Assembly: GCA_026770615.1 (NCBI GenBank)
Contig: MU631877.1
Location: 11,905-27,288, forward strand
Source of the DNA: Pavlovales sp. CCMP2436
Taxonomy: Eukaryota > Haptophyta > Pavlovophyceae > Pavlovales
Direction: 5' to 3'
DNA length: 15,384 nucleotides
Below are positions 1 through 5,898 of this stretch, piece after piece. Position 1 is the stretch's first letter, and each line of letters opens with the position of its first letter. A model generated the notes under the pieces. The model worked only from the letters and a program-made list of their open reading frames with translations. It did no database searches and was not told where the DNA came from. The position numbers and the translations under genes were made by a program.

Positions 1-12
1 CAATGGTTGACA
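1..12 (+). repeat. Fragment copy of helicase exon 1 interior
   Basis: The first 12 bases of the window (caatggttgaca) are identical to positions 77-88 inside exon 1, then diverge. The fragment lies in the intron upstream of that exon, in the same orientation. It is short, so chance is possible, but it matches the pattern of exon-edge copies seen throughout this gene. Confidence 0.35.
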
Positions 13-57
13 CTGAATTAGTGAGCTGACCCACTCCCCCCCTCCCCTTTATGACAG

Positions 58-3000
58 GCGCTAAGGGTGTTGCAGGCAATGGTTGACATCGCAGCGGACG
101 CGGGTTCGCTTCCCAACACACTCGGAGTGATGAGCCTATACCAGGTATATATATGTATTTGTGTGAACTAAATATACCTCTAATGAATACTACGTCAGGT
201 ATATATTGATATATGTTGTATTTATATATATTTATAATCTGGTTTCATTGTCTGTTTTGACTGTCTGCTTTGACAACCAACAGACTCGGGGTGATGTGCC
301 TTCACCCAGTGTGTGTTTTATGATGTATAAATATATATAAATACAACATATATTTATATATATGTTTTATGATGGTTTTTTCATGTCAGTGCAGAGTAAC
401 GATTCTACTCAATGAACCAAGGTCAGGAACACGGCACATAACCCATCTGATCTCTGATCCCCACCCCTTTCCCCACACACACACAAACACACACCCCTAA
501 CAGTGTGTGGTGCAGGCGGCGCGGCCCACAACCCCTCAGCTTTAAAGTTGGCCGCACATGATGCCGGGGCTATTTTTAATCCCTCTCTCACCCCCCCCCA
601 CCCCCCCCCTTTCCCCTAACAGTGTGTGGTGCAGGCGGCGTGGCCTATAACCCCTCAGCTCCAAATTTTGCCGCACATGACGCCGGAGCTCGCTGCGAGC
701 ATCGGCGCGAAGGAAGGGGGGAAGTGTGGATACATTGCGCAGGTAAGAGCACGGTGTACCCGCAAGCCTGGGAATATATGCCCCCCCCCCCACCAACACA
801 CACACACACACGTATCGGTGCGAAGGAAGGGGGGAAGTGCGGATACACTGCGCAGGTAAATTTCACCAGCCCCCCTCCCCCCAACACACACACACATACG
901 TGTACGCTTACATACGCATATTGGCGCGAAGGAAGGGGGAAAATGTGGATATATCGCGCGGGTTTACTCCCACACAAACATCACACACACACACATCACA
1001 CACACACACATCAATTAAGCTGGTCGAGATGAGGGATTCCTAGTTGAACTTGGAGGTTGCCCCCTAGCGCGCGGGGGGGGGGGGGGAGGGGAAGAAAAGA
1101 CAGCCCTAACTAACAATTTTATCCCCCCCCTATATCAATTTTAGCTGATTGAGATGAGTGATTCTCAGCTGAACTTGATTTTCGCCCGCTTGCGGAGCGA
1201 GCACGAAAGACGAGATGACACTAGCTAACCACCCATCCCTTCCACTCCTCCCACCCCCCCAACAACGTCAGCTGATTGAGATGAGTGATTCTCAATTGAA
1301 CTCGGTTTTCGCCCCTTGCGGGGCGAGCGTGAAAGATGAGGCGACGCTAGCTAACCACCCATCCCTTCCCCTCCTCCCACCCACCCCAACAACGTCAGCT
1401 GATTGAGATGAGTGATTATGAGCTGAACTCGGTTTTCGCCCCCTTGCGGGGCGAGCGCGAACGACGAGACATTCTACGTGCTCTCCGCACCTTCCCGCTG
1501 ATCACGATGACGCCGCAGCTCGACAGAGAGAAGGGGCTGGTAAGCTCCTACCCTAACATATCTTTTTCCATACAGGGAATCGCGGGTAATAAGAAGGGCG
1601 AATTTTGAGCTTGAGGCTGAGCTTCTAAGCAAAGTACATACAAACATTGCAAAGAAACGAGGCTCGGCTTCTTAACGGTACGGCTTCTTATTGCCCGCGA
1701 TCCCCTGTAGCATTATTTCGAAAGGCCAAACCCGGAGTCCAAAATGTATTTTGAATTTATTCATTTAAGCGTTATTACCGTTCAGCACGATGACGCCACA
1801 GCTCGACAGGGAAAAGATGCTGGTAAATTCGTTGGTCGTGTTTATTTCCCTGCCCAATCTCTGTCCCTAGAGCCCCCACACTGAGTCCTAAAATTAGTTA
1901 AATCTAAAACAAATCAACAGAAAAAAATACCAAATCCACCTATCACGATGACGCCGCGGCTCAACAATCAGTTATGGATTGCGAGTTCCTACCAGATGGT
2001 AAATCGATCGCCGAGCTCCCTCGCTCCCCCTTCTGTGAAAGGAGCGATTCCATAGATATAAAAACGAATGATACAATAAAGCACGAACCCCCCTACATTA
2101 ATATAATAACAATAAAGCACGAACCCCCCTACATTAATATAATAACAATAAAGCACGAACCCCCCTACATTAGTATAATTAAGCACAGGCCCTACTACCA
2201 GACGCTGGTGGGAAATCAGTCATCAAACTCCTTCCCTCCTTCTGTAAAAGGAAGAGCGAATTCATTCTAATACCAACATTATGAAAATTAATTGGTATTA
2301 ATATCCTTAATCATATGAACATTAATGATAAGAACATCAATATGTATATTCACATCATTTTGGTATAATAACTCACAGGCCATACTGCCAGACGCGGACG
2401 GAAAATTGATCGTCGAACTCCCTTGCTCCCCCTTCTGTGAAAGGATGGGCGGTTTCATTGATATGAATACGAATGATGTGACATCATGAGGCCATCACCC
2501 CAACGCCAATGGCGCTGGAGTGTGCATGAGAGGAAATCAAACCAAAAATCAAATAATAAATCACAGGCCCTTTTGCCAGACGCGGACTAAAATTGATCGT
2601 TTCACTCCCTTACTCGTTTTTAGATAATAGTTCTTTTAACGTCCCCCGACTTTCAGCCCAAAGGCGTAATGTACTCCGCCGTCTGTGAAAGAAAGAGCGA
2701 ACTCATTGATAATAATACAGTATACTTACCAACAGACCCTACTTCCTGATGCTGATGGGAACTTGATCGTCGAACTCGCACGCGTGAACCGACCTCCCGA
2801 ACGCAGAATCTACGCGCCCAACTTTCCGAAGCCCAAGGTGACCCCTCCCAATCCCCCTCCCCTCCCCCCTCCCACCACCACCACCACCCCACCCCCCGCC
2901 CCCCACCCCGACACACACACACACACATGCGCGCGCGCGTGCACACATGCACCATGCCAATTACTTTACAATAATATATAGATATAAATACATTTTTAAT

Positions 3001-3370
3001 GTGGCAGAGCGAGGGTTGTTGGCTCGTGCTTAGCAATGGCAACGAGAACATAGCCCGTATTAGCAATGGCAACGAGAACATAGCCCGTACCACTAACTAA
3101 TGAATCTGAAGCGAACAGAAAACGTTCACATTGACGAGATAGCCCATGCTAATGATTGAAAAAAAAAAAAAAAAATGAAGATGAGGGCTTGTGGCTTGTC
3201 CTGGGTGGGGGATGGGGACGAACACATATTTCGTGCCATTTACTTATGATGATACAACGTCTTCCTCTTCTTTTTTCTTCTTTTATTCTGCAGAGTGAGG
3301 GGTGGTGGCTTGTCCTGGGGGACGGGGATGAGAACATAGCCCTGGTCACTAACTAATGATGATAAAACTC

Positions 3371-3403
<33 letters not shown>

Positions 3404-5126
3404 ATGCAGAGTGAGGGGTGGTGGCTTGTCCTGGGGGACGGGGATGAGAACATAGCCCTGGTCACTAGCTAGTGATGATAAAACGTGATGATAAAACGCA
3501 AACAACAACAACAACAATAACTACAACAACAACAACGACAACTACAACAAATGCAGAGTGAGGGCTGGTGGCTTGTCCTCGGAGACGGAGACGAGTTGCT
3601 CGCGCTCAAACGCGTCAACGTCGGGAGGCAGGTATGTCACATATGAGTTAGTTATGAGTAGTTGGTTTAGGATTCGTTGGATACATGTGTTATTCTTATT
3701 TTATACATATATTATTCAGATATTATTTATCGACCCTATTCGCCCTGTTTAACAACTATATAAGTTATTCCGTTCAAGTCCACTCATCGTCGTCGGTTCA
3801 TAACGACGTCACCCTCGCGAGTGAATCCGCCGTGCCCGCAGGTACCTCCAGCTGCGCCTGTGCGATGAAGGCCCATCACTGACAAAAAATAACATCGTCG
3901 AGTTGCCGAAGGTGCCCAAGTCCTCTCCAAAGTTGCCTACACCGCGTCAGGCCCGCCGGTTTCGTTTCCCGTCGTCGTCACCACTGCTGCTCTCGTCACA
4001 AAAAACTGATGGAGCTTCAAGCTGGCGTCTGACTGTTCAGAATGTTGTGCTGGTCTGAGCGCTGCGTCGCCCATTGCCTGCTGCGTGCCTTAGTCGGCTA
4101 CGCTGGCTTGGGCGCCACCGCGCGTGCCGATGGATCTCCGGTAGTGTGCCCAGGCAAGGGCGTTTAGGGAGATGATCTGCTGGTTGCTGTTTGTCGTGTT
4201 CCCACGCTGGGCAGCGATCGGGGCCAGCGCGCTCAAGCGCGCGAGCAGCAGCTGCGCATGGCCGCGTGCCGCAATCGTACCGATCGTGTCGATGAGCTGC
4301 TTCTTGATGCGCGCGGCCGCCTCCATCGGACTCGCGCCCATCAGCGCGTACATCTTGCGGCCTCCCTGCGCCGCGATTTCTTTGACGAGCGAGTGCGTAT
4401 CGGCGCTGACCTCACCAAAAGCGCCGATGACGATCCCGCGGATCGGCTTGACGGTGTTGAGCTTGGCCTCGATCGGGCCGATGCTGGCGTTCGGGCCGTT
4501 TAGGTGGGGGTCGGGTAGCGCGAGGCCGAAAACCCTGTGCTGGGCACGAGCTTTCCTGAGATACTCGGCCTCGAGGGGCTTTGCCCGTCGCGCGACGCCG
4601 GGCAATAGTGTATATATATACGTAGCACGTATGAGCCTGCGTCGGAGCGCTAAGATCAGCTTGACTTGAACTTGAAACACCGCCAGCCCGAACCCCCCTT
4701 CATTCATATATATATATGTCTAATTTAGACCGCTCGATTACTCTGTGCTGGAAGTTGGTGTGCAACTCATGATGACTTGACGATCAAAAATGTTTTTCGC
4801 TGACCGCCACTGCTGCATGTCTTTCTAGTAAGCAAGTCGTAGTTTTAAAAAATGATCTGCTGAATGTTGTAACACCCATCACCTTTTTGTTTTACCTTTT
4901 GTTTTGTTTGTCTGCTCAAATGCGTGAACAAACATGTGTACGCATTGCACATCTCACTCACTTGCGCTGACAACCCCCCCCCCCTCCCCCCATCTGACAG
5001 ACGCGCGTGGAGCTGCAGCTCGTCGCCCCGGCCGAGGCGGGCGAGTACGACTACACGTTGCTGCTCATCTCTGACTCATACGTCGGCCTCGACCAGCAGT
5101 GCTCCATCCGAGTCGTCGTCCGCTAA
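58..5126 (+). CDS. ASCC3: ASCC3/Slh1-type helicase, C-terminal six exons (5' partial)
   Basis: Exons by splice sites and unbroken frame: 58-144, 623-742, 1399-1539, 2736-2837, 3557-3631, 5001-5126, all joined in phase 0, giving 216 residues and a TAA at 5124-5126. Donors are gtatat, gtaaga, gtaagc, gtgacc and gtatgt; acceptors follow C-rich tracts ending in cag. Exon 1 opens ALRVLQAMVDIAA; exon 4 ends PNFPKPK; exon 5 reads SEGWWLVLGDGDELLALKRV; exon 6 has YTLLLISDSYVGLDQQ. These are the helical part and terminal beta-sandwich of the last Sec63-like unit of Ski2-like helicases. ELLALKRV and GLDQQ agree better with ASCC3/Slh1 (ASC-1/RQT complex: clearance of collided ribosomes, and alkylation repair with ALKBH3) than with the paralogue Brr2. 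The helicase domains lie left of the window. Introns 2-5 carry decayed exon copies and transposon pieces. Family assignment is from remembered motifs, not a search. Confidence 0.85.
277..312 (+). repeat. Decayed copy of helicase exon 1 3' end
   Basis: Aligns with 113-150, covering the last codons of exon 1 and its donor: ccaacagactcggggtgatg here against ccaacacactcggagtgatg there. The donor is damaged (cccagtgtgtg instead of ccaggtatat), so it should not splice. It lies in the first visible intron among AT-rich sequence containing several ATATATTTATAT stretches. Confidence 0.6.
498..571 (+). repeat. Decayed copy of helicase exon 2 5' half with acceptor
   Basis: This segment repeats the acceptor and first part of the real exon at 623 (cagtgtgtggtgcaggcggc) about 119 bp upstream. 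In the exon frame it reads C-V-V-Q-A-A-R-P-T-T-P-Q-L and then meets TAA, so it cannot replace the real exon. The similarity ends near ccggggct. CA- and C-rich tracts separate the two copies. Confidence 0.75.
814..855 (+). repeat. Copy of helicase exon 2 tail plus donor (copy 2)
   Basis: A 42-base segment matching the real exon tail 701-742 with few substitutions, still followed by a plausible donor (gtaaat at 856). It lies 113 bp after the real donor, so its use would shift frame. Long C and CA runs flank it. Confidence 0.75.
920..961 (+). repeat. Copy of helicase exon 2 tail plus donor (copy 3, decayed)
   Basis: The third copy of the same exon tail, with more changes (gcgcgggttta where the real junction is gcgcaggtaaga), so the donor is weakened to gtttac. 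Three tail-plus-donor copies therefore stand in a row at spacings of about 113 and 106 bp, followed by a (CA/TCACAC)n tract. Confidence 0.7.
1020..1398 (+). repeat. 127-bp tandem array of decayed exon 3 5' halves with acceptors
   Basis: Copies begin at 1020, 1145 and 1272 and lead to the intact exon at 1399, so the period is 125, 127 and 127 bp. Each unit has an acceptor-like ag, a copy of the exon start (ctgattgagatgagtgatt) and then a C-rich spacer; the last two spacers are nearly identical. The first copy contains TAG after MRDS and has lost sequence to a poly-G run. The third lacks one C relative to the real exon and shifts frame (FAPCGASV instead of FAPLRGER). The last copy, at 1399, continues into the full exon. 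Confidence 0.85.
1571..1710. mobile_element. MITE-like element, family CAGGGGATCGC, copy A
   Basis: A 140-bp element inside a helicase intron. Its ends are inverted: tacagggaatcgcgggtaat at the left, and the right end reads ctacaggggatcgcgggcaa on the other strand, extending into aagaag. The inner sequence has further gag-ctc/ggctgag inverted pieces shared with copies at 9043 and 10603. TA occurs at both outer edges in all three copies, which fits a TA target-site duplication of Tc1/mariner type, although TA could also belong to the element. There is no coding capacity, so it is non-autonomous. Confidence 0.75.
1783..1822 (+). repeat. Copy of helicase exon 3 3' end plus donor
   Basis: Matches the real exon end 1500-1539 (cacgatgacgcc-cagctcgacag) and is followed by gtaaat at 1823 where the real donor is gtaagc. 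It would encode TMTPQLDREKML. It lies downstream of the MITE-like element, about 283 bp after the real junction. Confidence 0.75.
1941..1965 (+). repeat. Second copy of helicase exon 3 3' end, fused to an exon 4 relic
   Basis: It repeats atcacgatgacgccgcggctc and then loses similarity. Shortly after, at about 1986, an exon 4-like relic begins. The junction of two different exon copies suggests that duplication and deletion acted repeatedly in this intron. Confidence 0.55.
1986..2712 (+). repeat. Four decayed copies of helicase exon 4 5' part
   Basis: Copies begin near 1986, 2189, 2379 and 2567, before the intact exon at 2736. The last three keep an acceptor-like cacag; intervals are about 190, 188 and 169 bp. 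They resemble each other in accagacg and cttctgtgaaagg, and resemble the real exon in ttgatcgtcgaactc. They also share a tail (gagcgattcattgatat) that the real exon lacks, so they duplicated among themselves after leaving the parent. Frameshifts and substitutions spoil the reading frame. Confidence 0.7.
2075..2182 (+). repeat. Three 36-bp tandem repeats containing a foldback-element end
   Basis: Units begin at 2075, 2111 and 2147 and contain gaacccccctacattaatat. That block is identical to the arm of the foldback element at 5676-5898 and similar to 4690-4705. The array lies inside the first exon 4 relic, so an element end was probably inserted there and then amplified. The units read as a 12-residue peptide repeat, but nothing suggests they are translated. 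Confidence 0.75.
3008..3253 (+). repeat. Two decayed copies of the GWW exon
   Basis: A copy at 3008 (cag acceptor; SEGCWLVLSNGNENIA) has a second duplication inside it: agcaatggcaacgagaacat occurs twice, 36 bp apart near 3034 and 3061. The second copy, near 3180, has lost its acceptor and is shifted after GLWLVLGG. Poly-A, at 3159-3175, separates them. Confidence 0.7.
3294..3356 (+). other. Possible alternative terminal exon (GWW copy 3)
   Basis: After the best polypyrimidine tract in this intron (cttcctcttcttttttcttc) and a tgcag acceptor, an open frame encodes SEGWWLVLGDGDENIALVTN and stops at TAA 3354-3356. It is in the correct phase to follow exon 4. If used, it would replace the last two exons and remove the terminal beta-strands. 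It may equally be a dead relic; transcript evidence would decide. Confidence 0.4.
3371..3550 (+). repeat. (CAA)n microsatellites between GWW exon copies
   Basis: Runs of CAA occupy about 3371-3404 and 3501-3550, the second with ACT interruptions. They occur at the same relative place, just upstream of atgcag, in copy 4 and in the true exon, so each belongs to the duplicated unit. Confidence 0.85.
3410..3472 (+). other. Possible alternative terminal exon (GWW copy 4)
   Basis: Almost identical to the copy 116 bp upstream, ending in ALVTS and TAG at 3470-3472. Its acceptor follows a (CAA)n tract rather than pyrimidines, so it is probably weaker. The near identity of the two copies implies recent duplication or gene conversion. 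Confidence 0.35.
3824..4057 (+). other. Open frame of unknown meaning in the last helicase intron
   Basis: About 78 codons lie open between an upstream TGA and TGA 4055-4057, without an ATG near the start. The translation contains NIVELPKVPKSSPKLP and Ser/Leu-rich stretches. I recognise no family. A gcag lies near its start, so a cryptic exon is conceivable, but the proper continuation of the helicase is at 5001. The 3' end overlaps the inverted repeat described next. Confidence 0.2.
4090..4611 (-). pseudogene. Probable non-LTR retrotransposon C-terminal remnant, minus copy
   Basis: A minus-strand open frame of about 170 codons contains IRGIVIGAFGEVSADTHSLV, then EIAAQGGRKMYALMGASP, KKQLIDTIGTIAARGHAQLL and a terminal GTRGGAQASVAD before the stop. 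The GAFGE..AD.H.L block followed by an Arg/Lys-rich helix and RARA-like segment recalls the tail downstream of reverse transcriptase in retrotransposon proteins of algae and dinoflagellates; that recognition is from memory. No polymerase motif is present, so it is a truncated relic. It lies antisense in the last helicase intron. The stretch 4026-4350 is an inverted copy of 5226-5561. Confidence 0.45.
4621..4712 (+). repeat. 92-bp dispersed repeat, copy 1
   Basis: Matches 5632-5722 in the same orientation (cgtatgagc-tgcgtcggagcgct, then cttgacttgaa-ttgaaac and cgccagcccgaacccccct). Both copies run into an (AT)n tract. This is the arm of the foldback element extended outward, here without its partner arm. 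Confidence 0.75.
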
Positions 5127-5143
5127 ATGATTAGCGATTGATT

Positions 5144-5149
5144 ATTAAA
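5144..5149 (+). promoter_or_regulatory. Weak polyadenylation-signal candidate for the helicase gene
   Basis: ATTAAA occurs 18 bases after the stop codon, within AT-rich sequence. This is close to the stop, and no downstream GT-rich element is obvious. The real 3' end may lie within the transposon remnant that follows. Confidence 0.2.
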
Positions 5150-5224
5150 TGGCTTATATGTCGATGAAATACACATATATACATACATACTGGCCAAATA
5201 TAAATACATTAAACATATATATAT

Positions 5225-5567
5225 ATGTACGCGCTGATGGGCGTGAATCCGATGGAGGCGGCCGCGCGCATCAAGAAGCAGCTCATCGATCGACACGATC
5301 GGTACGATCGCGGCACGCGGCCATGCGCAGCTGCTGCTCGCGCGCTTGAGCGCGCTGGCCCCGATCGCTGCCCAGCGTGGGAACACGACAAACAGCAACC
5401 AGCAGATTATCTCTCTAAACGCCCTTGCCCGGGCACACTACCGGAGATCCATCGGCACGCGTGGTGGCGCCCAAGCCAGCGCAGCCGACTAAGGCACGCA
5501 GCAGGCAATGGGCGACGCAGCGCTCAGACCAGCACAACATTCAGAACAGTCAGACGCCAGCTTGAAT
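5225..5567 (+). pseudogene. Retrotransposon C-terminal remnant, plus copy (frameshifted)
   Basis: Starts in frame with MYALMGVNPMEAAARIKK, the same protein as the minus-strand remnant at 4090-4611. After KKQLID a 4-base insertion (atcg doubled) shifts the frame, so the rest is read out of register. It follows the helicase stop by about 100 bp and is inverted relative to the first copy. It is broken and not expected to encode a product. Confidence 0.5.
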
Positions 5568-5631
5568 CCCTACCATGAATATATATATGGCTTCTTCATC
5601 ATCCACCACTTCTACCAGCTCTCCACTTCGG

Positions 5632-5714
5632 CGTAGCGCGTATGAGCTTGCGTCGGAGCGCTTAGATCAGCTTGACTTGAATTTGAAACGTACCGCCAGC
5701 CCGAACCCCCCTAC

Positions 5715-5722
<8 letters not shown>
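5632..5722 (+). repeat. 92-bp dispersed repeat, copy 2
   Basis: The direct-repeat partner of 4621-4712. Its right half doubles as the left arm of the foldback element. It follows the retrotransposon remnant at 5225-5567, so it may be the 3' untranslated end of that element. Confidence 0.7.
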
Positions 5723-5758
<36 letters not shown>

Positions 5759-5898
5759 TATTATATATATATGTATGTGTGTAGAAATAGAATATTACTA
5801 AATTATATACAGAATATAGCATAAATATAATAACTATATAGCATTCAGCAAATATTAATGTAGAGGGGTTCGGACTGGCGGTACGTTTCAAGTTTAGC
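5676..5898. mobile_element. Foldback element with 46-bp arms and (TA)n centre
   Basis: Left arm 5676-5722 and right arm 5851-5898 are inverted copies with only a few mismatches: gaaacgtaccgccag-ccgaa and ccc-ctacattaatat can be read inward from both sides. The centre is (TA)n plus AT-rich DNA, with no coding capacity. The arm motif recurs at 4690-4705 and three times at 2085-2170. It could be a MITE or a self-priming foldback product of the 92-bp repeat. Confidence 0.7.

Noticed and set aside
622..1032. Frame with Thr/His-rich repeats over exon 2 and the CA tracts
   Set aside because: It reads the wrong frame of exon 2 and translates microsatellites; the frame giving VVQAAWPITPQL is the real one.
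1020..1398. CRISPR-like array from the regular 127-bp period
   Set aside because: The repeat contains exon sequence with splice sites and the spacers are similar to each other, so it is a tandem duplication in a eukaryotic gene.
4172..4669. Plus-strand frame of 165 codons
   Set aside because: It is the antisense shadow of the retrotransposon remnant, whose minus-strand frame has the recognisable motif.
58..5126. Assignment of the helicase to Brr2/SNRNP200
   Set aside because: The Sec63-like end is shared, but ELLALKRV after the GWW motif, PNFPKPK before it and GLDQQ near the end fit ASCC3/Slh1 better than Brr2. A search could still overturn this.
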